A DNA stretch of 64,000 nt from a virus, in the IMG/VR virus record IMGVR_UViG_3300047157_000111, positions 1-64,000 of that record. One strand, written 5' to 3'. The translations under genes and the position numbers were made by a program. Positions 33,320-41,758 of the stretch are shown piece by piece (the first letter of the stretch is position 1; each line of letters begins with the position of its first letter). Below the pieces are notes generated by a model. It was given only the letters and a program-made list of their open reading frames with translations. It did not search any database and was not told the DNA's origin.

Positions 33320-33415
33320 TGTCATGATGTCATACCACACTATGTCACAATGTCACATTCATAATAGTTTAAGTACTATGACAAGATGTCATGATCTACT
33401 AGTGTCAATGTGTCA
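33320..33415. repeat. TGTCA iterons in the divergent control region
   Basis: The pentamer TGTCA occurs at 33320, 33328, 33343, 33351, 33387, 33403 and 33411, with one inverted copy (TGACA) at 33379, all within 96 bp and mostly inside the longer form ATGTCAT or ATGTCAC. Two more copies occur at 33619 (inverted) and 33657. Such a cluster in a long non-coding divergent region fits iterons bound by a replication initiator or a master regulator. Function is inferred. Confidence 0.55.
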
Positions 33416-33480
33416 TGAAAACGAGTAAAAGGTGAAATATCTGTAGTAAAATGCGAGCATAACTTCGTGGTGAGGTGAGT

Positions 33481-33577
33481 GGAGGGGGTATATAGGTGGG
33501 GGCATGGAATTACAGGGCGGGGCTGGTCAAAAACATTTGACTTTGGTTTTAGTGTTGAAGGGTGGGGGGGAGGGGGG
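33481..33577 (+). other. G-rich tract with G-quadruplex motif in the control region
   Basis: The plus strand has GGAGGGGG (33481), GGTGGGGG (33495), GGGCGGGG (33515) and a perfect four-run motif of GGG-T-G7-A-G6 at 33560-33577. This is striking in a genome of about one-third GC. The tract lies between the TGTCA iterons and the first rightward gene and would give a G-quadruplex on the plus strand when unpaired. The 410-bp region 33291-33699 contains no convincing gene. Confidence 0.55.
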
Positions 33578-33699
33578 AACGCTATACCCCTATATATCTG
33601 ATACTTTTCAAAAAACCATGACAATAGCCTATAAGAGTATATAAGTAGGAGGCTAATGTCACACTTTAAAATAATTTAAAACTATGTGATTATAGTGAT

Positions 33700-33936
33700 A
33701 TGGCAAGAAAACGAAGAGGAAACTCACAAGGATTATCACCCACTGCTTTAAAAGCAAAGAGAGAAAGAGATAAGGAAATGGCTATGACGCCAAGACGTAC
33801 AGCTATGAGATCCCAAAACCAATCGATAGGCCAAACCTCAACTAGAGATATACATCATGTAGATGGAGTCGCTGGTAAAACAATATACCAGTCAATATCT
33901 CAGAACAGAGACTCAAGTAACGAAAGAAACGCTTAG
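33700..33936 (+). CDS. Small very basic hypothetical protein
   Basis: 78 residues, very basic (ARKRRGNSQGLSPTALKAKR, then MTPRRTAMRSQNQS). It is the first rightward gene after the control region. Proteins of this look are frequent in phage packaging or internal-protein sets, so DNA binding is plausible. No family is recognised. The upstream AGGAGG at 33647 is more than 40 bp from the ATG, too far for a ribosome-binding site. Confidence 0.55.
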   Translation: MARKRRGNSQGLSPTALKAKRERDKEMAMTPRRTAMRSQNQSIGQTSTRDIHHVDGVAGKTIYQSISQNRDSSNERNA

Positions 33937-33981
33937 AGACAGCGTACCCGGCAATTTTGCCACAACCTAAATACCTTAATA

Positions 33982-34272
33982 ATGACGTATTTTTATTACA
34001 AGACTAATACGTGGAATAGTCAACCACAAGTATCCGAAGACCAGATAAAACTTTGGAAACACCTCGCAGCTAAAAAGAACTGGAGGATTGTACAACTACC
34101 AAATGGTTTCTACCAAACAGAATATCAAAGCATCGACAGTGATGAGTGGATAGATGTTACACGTAGAGAAACTCTAGAAGGTGCCGAACAAGCTATTGAT
34201 GGAAGCATCGATCACTACGGTAAGAAGATAGAGTTTTTAAAAGGACCGAAAGTAGTTAAAACATTTAAATAA
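33982..34272 (+). CDS. Small hypothetical protein upstream of GroEL
   Basis: 96 residues (YFYYKTNTWNSQPQVSEDQI, then KKNWRIVQLPNGFYQTEYQS), a mixed alpha/beta protein. It precedes the phage groEL gene by 21 bp and may share its transcript. No family is recognised. Confidence 0.5.
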   Translation: MTYFYYKTNTWNSQPQVSEDQIKLWKHLAAKKNWRIVQLPNGFYQTEYQSIDSDEWIDVTRRETLEGAEQAIDGSIDHYGKKIEFLKGPKVVKTFK

Positions 34273-34293
34273 TACTTAATACAATTTAATCTA

Positions 34294-35859
34294 ATGGAAT
34301 TTAATAACCCTAGCGAGCTTGTCAAGGATTTATCCTTCGGTGAGGAAGCTAAAAGTAAAGTAATTAATGGTGTAGATAAACTAGCTAAAGCAGTAAAGTC
34401 TACATTAGGAGCTTCAGGTAAGTGTGTCATTTATGAAGATGCTCGTGGAAGACCGGTGATAACAAAAGACGGTGTAACCGTTGCGGAAAGCGTAGTCTTA
34501 ATGGATCCGGTCGAAAACATAGGAGCAACACTTATCAAAGAAGCTGCTAAAAACACAGTGAAAGAAGCAGGTGACGGTACTACAACAGCTACCGTCCTTG
34601 CTGAATCACTACTAAAAGAAGCATCGTCAGCAGAAGGCTCAGTAAGAGACATAAAGCTAGGCATTGCATCTTGTGCTAAAAAAGTAAACAAGTACTTAGA
34701 CGATATAACTATAGAGGTCAAAGGCGAAATGCTAAGAGACGTTGCAGCTATATCATGTAACAACGATAACGAACTAGGTGCCATCATATCTGATGCTTAT
34801 GAAAAAGTAGGTAAATCAGGTGTGGTTTTGATGGAAGAGTCAGAAACAGAACAAACGTACGTTGAGATCGTAGATGGAGTACAGTTGGAATCTGGCTTAA
34901 AATCGCCACACCTTATTACAGATAGAGATAAACAACGTACAGTTCTTGAAAAACCGCTAGTATTAATAGTTGCATCGACAATACCTAACATACGTAAGAT
35001 ACAACCAATACTAGAACATGTTATAAAGACTAAGAGATCGTTACTTATAGTAGCTGAAGTTGAGACTCAAGTGTCATCTACGCTACTAATGAACAAAGTT
35101 AAGGGTAATATAAAGGTAAATTATATAGATCCACCAGGATTTGGTCCTACAAAGCAAAGTACGCTTGAAGATTTAGCATTTTTAACAGGTGCTACTATAA
35201 TGGATGAGAATCTAGGTGATGATTTAGACCTTATAAAGCCTGATTGCTTAGGTGAAGTACAAAAAGCGGTCACAGATGATAAAACTACAGTGCTAACCAC
35301 TATGGATTTAGGCTTAGATTTAGAAGAAAGGATCAAAGATGTGCAAAAAAGCATAAAAAAAGAAAAAAACCAGTACATAAAACGAAGACTAGAGCAAAGA
35401 TTAGCCATGTTAAGTGGTTCAGTTGGCTTAGTGAGAGTTGGTGCTGACTCAAAGGTTGAGTTGAAAGAGAAAAAAGACAGAATAGAAGATGCTATTTACG
35501 CCGTTAAGGCCGCCTTGAAAGAAGGAATAGTCCCGGGTGGTGGTGTAGCGTTGTTTGATGCGGCAAAATTTGTTGAACCTAGCGGTTTAGGAGAAGAAAT
35601 ACTTCTAAAATCCATAGTTTCACCGTTTAACACGATATTAGACAATGCAGGCATCATAAATTCTGTTAAAAAAGACGAAGTATACGGTTATGGTATAGAT
35701 GTAACCACTGGTGAGTATATCAATATGATAGAAAAAGGTATAATTGATCCAGTTTTAGTTACTAAGTCAGCTCTTAAAAATGCAATATCAGTAGTTTCTA
35801 CTATAATATCTGCAGATTGTGTAATCTCTAATGTAAGAATAGAAAATGCAAGCAGTTAA
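34294..35859 (+). CDS. groEL: Phage-encoded group I chaperonin (GroEL/Cpn60)
   Basis: 521 residues. It is an ATP-driven folding chamber for newly made proteins. The ATP-binding loop is intact: GDGTTTATV at residues 93-101 with Asp94, and the earlier [12 protein letters not shown] and [11 protein letters not shown]. The second equatorial part has [13 protein letters not shown], then [20 protein letters not shown] with the catalytic-type Asp conserved. The C-terminal Gly-Gly-Met tail of bacterial GroEL is missing. The size is near the bacterial length (548). A GroES gene follows and overlaps by 14 bp, in the reverse of the usual bacterial groES-groEL order. This suggests a phage capsid-folding chaperonin. 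Confidence 0.95.
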   Translation: MEFNNPSELVKDLSFGEEAKSKVINGVDKLAKAVKSTLGASGKCVIYEDARGRPVITKDGVTVAESVVLMDPVENIGATLIKEAAKNTVKEAGDGTTTATVLAESLLKEASSAEGSVRDIKLGIASCAKKVNKYLDDITIEVKGEMLRDVAAISCNNDNELGAIISDAYEKVGKSGVVLMEESETEQTYVEIVDGVQLESGLKSPHLITDRDKQRTVLEKPLVLIVASTIPNIRKIQPILEHVIKTKRSLLIVAEVETQVSSTLLMNKVKGNIKVNYIDPPGFGPTKQSTLEDLAFLTGATIMDENLGDDLDLIKPDCLGEVQKAVTDDKTTVLTTMDLGLDLEERIKDVQKSIKKEKNQYIKRRLEQRLAMLSGSVGLVRVGADSKVELKEKKDRIEDAIYAVKAALKEGIVPGGGVALFDAAKFVEPSGLGEEILLKSIVSPFNTILDNAGIINSVKKDEVYGYGIDVTTGEYINMIEKGIIDPVLVTKSALKNAISVVSTIISADCVISNVRIENASS

Positions 35860-36103
35860 TTATTATATAGTAGTAGAAAACATAAAAGTCGAGCAAAAAA
35901 AAGTAGCTGGACTTATATTGACAGATAAAACAGATACAGACAATAGATATTTAAAGGCTAGGATAATTTCTACTGGTAACTTGGTTAAAGGTGTGCAGGA
36001 AGGAGATATAGTCTACTATGATAGACACGCTGGACACAGTATACAAGTAAAAGAAGGTTTATATAAAGTCATACAAGTAGGTGACGTTGTTTTAGTTGAA
36101 TGA
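35846..36103 (+). CDS. groES: Phage-encoded GroES-like co-chaperonin
   Basis: 85 residues. It should cap the GroEL ring. The mobile loop with its hydrophobic tripeptide is recognisable (VEQKKVAGLILTDKTDTD, compare GGIVL in GroES), followed by the beta-barrel segments ARIISTGN, GDIVYYDRHAG and VIQVGDVVLVE. It is slightly shorter than bacterial GroES (97). It overlaps the groEL end by 14 bp and the next gene by 4 bp, so expression is coupled. Confidence 0.88.
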   Translation: MQAVNYYIVVENIKVEQKKVAGLILTDKTDTDNRYLKARIISTGNLVKGVQEGDIVYYDRHAGHSIQVKEGLYKVIQVGDVVLVE

Positions 36104-36540
36104 GACTAGCGGCATCAGACTTAAGAGAATTAAATTTATTAAAGTATTACAGGCTCGTTAGAAAATGGGCCTGTAAAACTTATAACCTAAAAGATGCAGA
36201 TTTAGAACTTTTAATCTATTTAGATTGCAAATCGCGATTTACACGTAATGATTTTATAGAGGGTGTATATACTTATTCTTGGGATAAAAACAGATGGGAG
36301 AGGCTTAGAAGAGAGGGTTGGATTGATGTTTGGAGAGAAAGAAATAGAACGTCTCAAAAATATGCAGTATATAAAACATCGTTTAAATGCAGTCAATTAA
36401 TAACTAGAATATACAGAATACTTCTTGCTGAAGAGGACTTACCTACGTCAGAGAGAAGTAAGTTTTATAAAAACAAGTCATATACAGATAAGGTTTACAA
36501 TAAATCTATAGATGATATGATAAAGGATAAAAATAGATAA
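36100..36540 (+). CDS. Winged-helix-like DNA-binding protein candidate
   Basis: 146 residues. The order helix-helix-wing (LELLIYLDCKSRFTRNDFIE, then WERLRREGWIDVWRERN, then YAVYKTSFK) resembles MarR-type winged-helix domains, and the protein is basic. It overlaps the groES stop by 4 bp. It could regulate late genes or be a structural protein; I am not certain. Confidence 0.5.
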   Translation: MRLAASDLRELNLLKYYRLVRKWACKTYNLKDADLELLIYLDCKSRFTRNDFIEGVYTYSWDKNRWERLRREGWIDVWRERNRTSQKYAVYKTSFKCSQLITRIYRILLAEEDLPTSERSKFYKNKSYTDKVYNKSIDDMIKDKNR

Positions 36541-36541
36541 T

Positions 36542-36748
36542 ATGAAAGGAATTGGACCAAACAACTTAGGTATGTCAAAATCTTCAGCTAGTAGCTGTTG
36601 TGGAATACCAGGCTGTGATCATAACGATAGCCCAGCACGGTTTAACGACAAATTAAAAAGCGCTGTATTAACTGGTAAAATAAAAGGAAATTTTGCAAAA
36701 GCTATATCTGCAGCACCATTAAAGAAAAAAGGCTGTAAAGGATACTAA
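36542..36748 (+). CDS. Small Cys-containing hypothetical protein
   Basis: 68 residues, with Cys-Cys-Gly-Ile-Pro-Gly-Cys-Asp-His in the centre (SSCCGIPGCDHND), a possible metal site, and a basic C-terminus (KKKGCKGY). It starts 1 bp after the upstream stop. No family is recognised. Confidence 0.5.
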   Translation: MKGIGPNNLGMSKSSASSCCGIPGCDHNDSPARFNDKLKSAVLTGKIKGNFAKAISAAPLKKKGCKGY

Positions 36749-36749
36749 G

Positions 36750-37118
36750 ATGGCATTTAAACAACCTAACACTATAAATAGCTTACTAGGATTAGATCCT
36801 GTGACTACAACATACTCTAACCCTGTATTTCTAAAAGATCTAGAGGGAGAGGTAAAAGCTGAAGCTAATACTGATGGAACTACATTTGTAGATAAATCAT
36901 TATCAGCTAAAGATAGGATAGAGTGTAAAAAGCATGAAGACGTGCATCACGACCAAATGAAGTCTAATAGGTTGTCTTATGATAATAAAAATGTTTATTG
37001 GAAAAAAGACACTAAGTCACCAATGAAAATATATCCTAGAGAAAAAATGGCTGAAGGAGCTCACAACTTAGAGTGGGAGGAAGAAGCACATGAAGTACAT
37101 AAACCTGTAAAAAAATAA
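36750..37118 (+). CDS. Hypothetical protein with HExxH motif
   Basis: 122 residues. KHEDVHHDQM at residues 61-70 gives an HExxH (His62-Glu63-x-x-His66), a zinc-peptidase type motif, with more acidic residues near the C-terminus (LEWEEEAHE) that could supply a third ligand. The protein is small for a protease. It lies in the basic small-protein cluster before the tail genes. Confidence 0.5.
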   Translation: MAFKQPNTINSLLGLDPVTTTYSNPVFLKDLEGEVKAEANTDGTTFVDKSLSAKDRIECKKHEDVHHDQMKSNRLSYDNKNVYWKKDTKSPMKIYPREKMAEGAHNLEWEEEAHEVHKPVKK

Positions 37119-37120
37119 TT

Positions 37121-37411
37121 ATGAGTAAACAAGATTACACACCTTACAATATATATCAAAAAAGAAAGATGGCTGAAAAAAAAGAAGATGCTACTCCGTT
37201 AAAGAGTATATACGCTAAGAATCATAACATGTTTATGAATGCTGTACCGTTTGCTAGAGATGGTATGGATAGAGGTATTGTTACTGGTAGAGGTGAAGGA
37301 AAAAGAGTCAGACCTATTATAAATAAAAATAAAGATGATAAACAGAACGAGTCAAAGCAGACAAACCTAACTGTTGATCTTGATGGGGATAATAATCAAG
37401 ATAAGGATTAA
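37121..37411 (+). CDS. Small basic hypothetical protein
   Basis: 96 residues, Lys/Arg-rich (YQKRKMAEKKEDATPLKSIY), with a C-terminal acidic tail (LTVDLDGDNNQDKD). It starts 2 bp after its upstream neighbour. No family is recognised. Confidence 0.45.
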   Translation: MSKQDYTPYNIYQKRKMAEKKEDATPLKSIYAKNHNMFMNAVPFARDGMDRGIVTGRGEGKRVRPIINKNKDDKQNESKQTNLTVDLDGDNNQDKD

Positions 37412-37440
37412 ACTAACTAAGAACAACAAACATATAAATT

Positions 37441-38004
37441 ATGATTAGAAAATCAACAGGTACGCCTTTTAAATTAAAAGGTGCTCCATTCAAGGAAGAC
37501 GGAAAACCAGATGGTTCTACCACAAAAAGTGAAAATCTAGGTGAGTACGCGACTGACGAGAACCATTTAGTTAATGTAACTAGAAATACAACAACTACAC
37601 CTAACTATGATGGTGGACCTGCTCCTGAGGCTAAACGAGGTGGTAGAAGGTATAAAGGAAAAGACTTTATTGGCGACGTGCTAATGAAGAGTGATAGATT
37701 TAAAGGACTAAGTGGACAAGCTATGGCTGATGCTGGTCATATAAGTAAAAGTAAAATAGGAGATTGGGACGAAAGAACTGGGTATAAGCCTTCTGAAGGC
37801 AAAAAAGAAGTTAAGTACGAAACAAAAGAGATCCCAAATCCTGGAAAGCCAGGTGGTACAATGGATTCTTTTACATCTGCTGAAGGTAGAGATTTATCTA
37901 GACTAGCCCGTAACACAGCTAATGCGGCTGTGAGAGATTCTAGAAAATTAAAGAAAGCTGAAGATGGTACTTTTTTAGGTAGACTTTTTAATAAGAAAAG
38001 CTAG
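37441..38004 (+). CDS. Basic hypothetical protein, apparently truncated by a frameshift
   Basis: 187 residues from ATG to TAG. It is basic, with a Thr/Pro/Lys-rich N-terminus (RKSTGTPFKLKGAPFKEDGK), a motif type that recurs at the start of the gene at 38424 (MAFKLKKTSD). The C-terminal helix stops abruptly at NKKS, and the frame +1 relative to it goes on without stop as KAREKAKEAKERHQQR, so the original protein was probably longer. See the pseudogene entry for the rest. Confidence 0.55.
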   Translation: MIRKSTGTPFKLKGAPFKEDGKPDGSTTKSENLGEYATDENHLVNVTRNTTTTPNYDGGPAPEAKRGGRRYKGKDFIGDVLMKSDRFKGLSGQAMADAGHISKSKIGDWDERTGYKPSEGKKEVKYETKEIPNPGKPGGTMDSFTSAEGRDLSRLARNTANAAVRDSRKLKKAEDGTFLGRLFNKKS

Positions 38005-38354
38005 AGAAAAAGCTAAAGAAGCAAAAGAAAGACATCAACAAAGAACAATAGCAATTCGTAAAGCAGAAGCTGAGGCTGGGAGGTTGCAAGCTGCTAACGC
38101 TGGAATACAGCAATCAACTGGTACAAACACTTGGACAACTACTGATAAAATGCAAAACGGTGAAGGAACTCCTGGCACTAGTTTTACTATAGCTCCGGAT
38201 AACACTAGAAGATTTAGTGATCTTGTAAACGGAAATAACTCAAATAACTCAAATAACTGGTAATTCTTTTGCTGAATTAGGTAGTAGACTTGAAGATATG
38301 AAAAAATTTAAGCTTGAAACACCAACTGTTAGTTTGTCTAAAAAAGCATCTTAG
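38003..38354 (+). pseudogene. Downstream frames of the broken 37441 gene
   Basis: From 38003 the +1 frame (AREKAKEAKERHQQRTIAIR, then a Lys/Glu helix) is open to a TAA at 38261-38263, and from there the next +1 frame (ITGNSFAELGSRLEDMKKFK) is open to a TAG at 38352-38354. Both segments are protein-like but have no start codon. One extra base in the AAAAG run at about 37996-38000 and one in the AAATAACTC 9-bp tandem repeat at 38233-38257 would explain both. This may be a decaying gene, a programmed frameshift, or a sequencing/assembly error. No gene is seen in 38355-38423. Confidence 0.45.
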
Positions 38355-38423
38355 CAAGATCCGTTGCAAGATACGGTAGAAATAAAACAGCAACACCTTT
38401 TAAACTAAAAAATATAAGAAATA

Positions 38424-39368
38424 ATGGCATTTAAACTAAAGAAAACATCAGACAACTTGTTCCACAAAGTATCTGAATCAAAACTAGACGGTGGAAAAGT
38501 AACACAACAACCACAAGTTAACATGGAAGCACCGTCTTCAGTTGCTAAACTAACAGGTCCTGTAGGAACTGGTATTTTAGGAGCTGCAGCTGGTTATCTT
38601 GCTAAAAAAGTATTTGGTGGTAGTAAAAAGCCAATGGGTGAAAATGGTCCAGCTAAACCACCTCAGAAAAAAGATCTATCCATGACACCTTATTCTTCAA
38701 AAGACGGTAAAGGTACTATTCATGGTCCTAAAGTTAGTTATGATATGGCTTACAATAAAGCTAAAAAAACTAAGCAATATGCTAATATGTCTAAAGACGA
38801 GTATATTACTGAAGCTAAAAGACAAACAGCTAATTTTAAGAAAACAGGTAAATGGGACGCAGGTGGAGCATCTAAGCCTAGAAAAAAAGTAGAAGCTGTT
38901 TCTGCTATTAAACCAGCAAGTATACAAGCTAATACTGCTAAACCTACAGCTACTATAGAAATTAAAAAGCCAACTGTTGAAAAGAAAGAGACATCAAAAA
39001 AAGCTAGTAAATTAAGAGAAAAAGGAAACAAAGTATTATCAGACAATAGTCTTTCAACTGAAGAAAAGCAAAGAAAAGCTTTAAGTATAAGAAAAAAGTA
39101 TGATAAACAAAACTCTAAGGTTGAAAAGAAAGCTAAAGTTAAAACTGCTAAGGTTGGAAAAATAGAGGCTAGAGCTAATGTTGCAGAAGCTAAAGGTAAT
39201 AATAAAAGAGCAGAAAGACTTAGAGCAAAAGCTGAAAGAAAAGAAACTGGAGTGTCTAGAAAAGATCAAGGACGAAACATTTTTGGTGGAAAAACTAGAA
39301 AGCAAAAGAAGAAAGAGGCTCAAGCCAAAAAAGCTGGTTCCGCTCCAGATTTTAGCGGAATGTCATAA
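38424..39368 (+). CDS. Lys-rich basic protein, probably structural
   Basis: 314 residues, extremely basic and Lys/Ala-rich, with an N-terminal Gly-Ala hydrophobic piece (GPVGTGILGAAAGYLAKKVF) and long charged helices (KKASKLREKGNKVLSDNSLS, then RERLRAKAERKE-like stretches). This composition fits a DNA-binding or internal head protein. It starts 69 bp after the broken gene and overlaps the holin-like gene by 1 bp. Confidence 0.5.
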   Translation: MAFKLKKTSDNLFHKVSESKLDGGKVTQQPQVNMEAPSSVAKLTGPVGTGILGAAAGYLAKKVFGGSKKPMGENGPAKPPQKKDLSMTPYSSKDGKGTIHGPKVSYDMAYNKAKKTKQYANMSKDEYITEAKRQTANFKKTGKWDAGGASKPRKKVEAVSAIKPASIQANTAKPTATIEIKKPTVEKKETSKKASKLREKGNKVLSDNSLSTEEKQRKALSIRKKYDKQNSKVEKKAKVKTAKVGKIEARANVAEAKGNNKRAERLRAKAERKETGVSRKDQGRNIFGGKTRKQKKKEAQAKKAGSAPDFSGMS

Positions 39369-39829
39369 TGAGTAAGCCTAAAAAAAAGTTTTCGGAAAGT
39401 ACTGTAGGTAAGCTTTTATTTGGTGCTGCGTCTATGATAAACCCCACCCTTGGTAATTTACTAAAGGGTGTAACATCACCTGCTGAAGCTATTGCTGAAA
39501 TAGGTAAGTCAGATGTTAGTAACGAAGATAAAATAAAACTACAACAATTAATTTACGATCAACAGAATAAAGAGATAGAGTCTATAACGTCAAGATGGCA
39601 AGCGGACTCTATTTCAGATTCTTGGTTGTCTAAAAACGTACGCCCGCTAGTGTTAGTGTGGTGTATTGTTATATTCTCTCTAGCAGGTATATTAGACAGC
39701 GTTGATTCAATACCTTTTAACATTGGTAGCACTTGGAACGATACTTTTGAAAAAGTAATGATGGCAGTTGTCCTAGCTTACTTTGGTGGTCGTACGACTG
39801 AGAAAGCTGCGAATATATTTAAAAAATAA
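39368..39829 (+). CDS. Holin-like protein, three-TM/GTA-holin type
   Basis: 153 residues. An amphipathic N-terminal half ends in SRWQADSISDSWLSKNVRPL, then come two strong membrane helices (LVLVWCIVIFSLAGILDS and VMMAVVLAYFGGRTTEKA). This layout, with a conserved W-x-x-K-x-x-R-P just before the first helix, matches the 3TM holin family of phages and gene transfer agents. Holins make pores in the inner membrane to release the lysin. Its stop is 6 bp before a fibre gene. Confidence 0.65.
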   Translation: MSKPKKKFSESTVGKLLFGAASMINPTLGNLLKGVTSPAEAIAEIGKSDVSNEDKIKLQQLIYDQQNKEIESITSRWQADSISDSWLSKNVRPLVLVWCIVIFSLAGILDSVDSIPFNIGSTWNDTFEKVMMAVVLAYFGGRTTEKAANIFKK

Positions 39830-39835
39830 AAGCAG

Positions 39836-40540
39836 ATGGCTAGAATAAGTACCTATCAACAGGATACAAATATTTCGACGGGTGACAAACTGTTAGGTAC
39901 TGATTCAGGTGGAGGTACTAAGAATTTTGTGTTAAGTAATCTAACATCTTTTTTATCAGAGTCTAACACCTCAGGTACTAGTAGTAGTTTTACTTTTAAA
40001 TATAAGCAATTAAATAGAGGACAAGGTGACATGAACTTTGTATTCTCTAGCGGTAGTACTTTTGCCAACTTAACATCTATTAATGTTAGTAAGTATAACT
40101 ATAACTCTCAAAACGCGATAAACAACGCGTTATCTTTATTAGGTGGTAAAAACATTATTATTTACGATGTAAACAACAAAAACAACTTTGGAGTATACAA
40201 AGTAGAGAGTTTACAAGCAGATAATAATCCCAACTTTTACAACATATCATTGAAACACGTTACTAGTAATAGTTCTGCAGTAGACCAAAACGTCTACGGT
40301 ATAGATATTTTTGCTGAAAGCGGTGGAGATTTAACATTTGCACATCATCAAAATTCAGCATCCGCATCTTGGGTGATAAATCATAACCTGGGTAAGTTTC
40401 CTAGTGTTAGTATAAAATTTTCAAGTTCTGATAGTGTTTATACTAATGTAGGTGCTTTCGCTGGGGTAGTATATACTGATGAAAACAACTTAACAATAAA
40501 CTTAGCAGCTGCTGAAAGTGGCTACGCATACTTAAACTAA
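39836..40540 (+). CDS. Tail-fibre-type structural protein
   Basis: 234 residues. The N-terminus (STYQQDTNISTGDKLLGTDS) is the type seen at the start of fibre-associated proteins in marine phages, and the C-terminus (WVINHNLGKFPSVSIKFSSS) resembles fibre repeats with a His-Asn-Leu-Gly motif. It is the first gene of the fibre array. Confidence 0.55.
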   Translation: MARISTYQQDTNISTGDKLLGTDSGGGTKNFVLSNLTSFLSESNTSGTSSSFTFKYKQLNRGQGDMNFVFSSGSTFANLTSINVSKYNYNSQNAINNALSLLGGKNIIIYDVNNKNNFGVYKVESLQADNNPNFYNISLKHVTSNSSAVDQNVYGIDIFAESGGDLTFAHHQNSASASWVINHNLGKFPSVSIKFSSSDSVYTNVGAFAGVVYTDENNLTINLAAAESGYAYLN

Positions 40541-40544
40541 AACT

Positions 40545-41741
40545 ATGGCAATACCTATTTTAAATCACTTAGACTTAAGAAGTGTATCGGAGCTGCAAAA
40601 CGCAATACTCCACAAAACAACAGAAAGCTCTGCATCTAACGTAGAGGGTAAAATAATATACGATACAGGAACAGATTCGGCTAAAGTTTACAACGGGTCT
40701 GCTTGGATTGATCTAGGTGGTGATATTTCTAGAATTAACATTACTGCTGGGAACGGTTTAACTGGTACCGTAGATACAACAATTGGAGAACACACACAGA
40801 CATTAACAGTTGTTGGTGGTGATGGTATAACTGCTAACGCAGATGAAATTGAAGTAACAGTTGATGATTCAACTATTGAACTAAGCGCTACAAATGGCGC
40901 TGGAGCTGTTAGAATAAAAGACAATGGTGTTACTTTAGCTAAATTAGCGCATCAAACAGCTAACACTGTATTTAAGGTAAGCGGAGCCGGTGCGCCTACA
41001 GCTGGTACAATAGATACAGCTAACATTACAGCTGATGCGGTAACTGGAGCTAAAATAGCTGATGATGCTATTGACTCAGAGCATATAACTGACGGATCTG
41101 TAGATAACGTTCACTTAGCGAATGATGGCATAACAATAGGTGGAACAGATGTATCTTTAGGAGGAACTATAACTGCTTTAACTGCTCTTACTGATTTAGA
41201 TTTAACATCAGGTAATAAAACAATATTTGATACAGTTGGTGCTCACACTCTTACGATGGGTGCTTCTGGAACTACAATTACAATACCTGGTAATTTAGTT
41301 GTAACAGGTACTACAATAACAAAAAATGAAACTGTAAAAATTGTAGAAAACAATACTATAGAGTTTGAAGGTACTACAGATGATGGTCATGAAATAAAGC
41401 TTACAGGTGGTGATCCAACCGCCGCTAGAACGGTGGCTTTACCAGATAACTCAGGTACTATTGCTTTAACAACAGATATAACAGCTAGACAATTTACTAC
41501 AACTATAGGTAATGCTTCAGTAACAACAATAAATTTATTAAACTCAGGTGCATCTGCGCCTCATAAAAACCACGGGTTAGGCGCTGATAGTACTCAGTTT
41601 ATGATTCAGTTAATTGAAGTTTCAACAGGACTTACAGTTATGGCTGATGTAGCTAGAGGAGCTAGTGGAGCCGTGGCAATTACGTTTGCATCAGCACCAG
41701 CTGCTAATGCGATAAGAGTTCTTATCACTAAGATAGGATAA
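40545..41741 (+). CDS. Tail-fibre protein, beta-repeat type
   Basis: 398 residues. The N-terminal part contains EGKIIYDTGTDSAKVYNGSA, a phage fibre motif, followed by repetitive Thr/Ile/Asp-rich beta strands (TAGNGLTG, then DGSVDNVHLANDGITIG). The C-terminus ends in a beta domain. It is the second fibre gene, 4 bp after the first. Confidence 0.6.
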   Translation: MAIPILNHLDLRSVSELQNAILHKTTESSASNVEGKIIYDTGTDSAKVYNGSAWIDLGGDISRINITAGNGLTGTVDTTIGEHTQTLTVVGGDGITANADEIEVTVDDSTIELSATNGAGAVRIKDNGVTLAKLAHQTANTVFKVSGAGAPTAGTIDTANITADAVTGAKIADDAIDSEHITDGSVDNVHLANDGITIGGTDVSLGGTITALTALTDLDLTSGNKTIFDTVGAHTLTMGASGTTITIPGNLVVTGTTITKNETVKIVENNTIEFEGTTDDGHEIKLTGGDPTAARTVALPDNSGTIALTTDITARQFTTTIGNASVTTINLLNSGASAPHKNHGLGADSTQFMIQLIEVSTGLTVMADVARGASGAVAITFASAPAANAIRVLITKIG

Positions 41742-41758
41742 TATAATAAAATTCTAAC

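Noticed and set aside
33376-33624. 82-codon minus-strand frame rich in Pro across the G-rich tract
   Set aside because: It overlaps the iterons and G-rich tract. Its Pro content comes from the G-runs, it has no neighbours in phase, and no ribosome or leader signal is visible. It is better explained as chance.
33647-33652. AGGAGG as a Shine-Dalgarno site for the gene at 33700
   Set aside because: It lies more than 40 bp upstream of the ATG, and other genes here show no such site.
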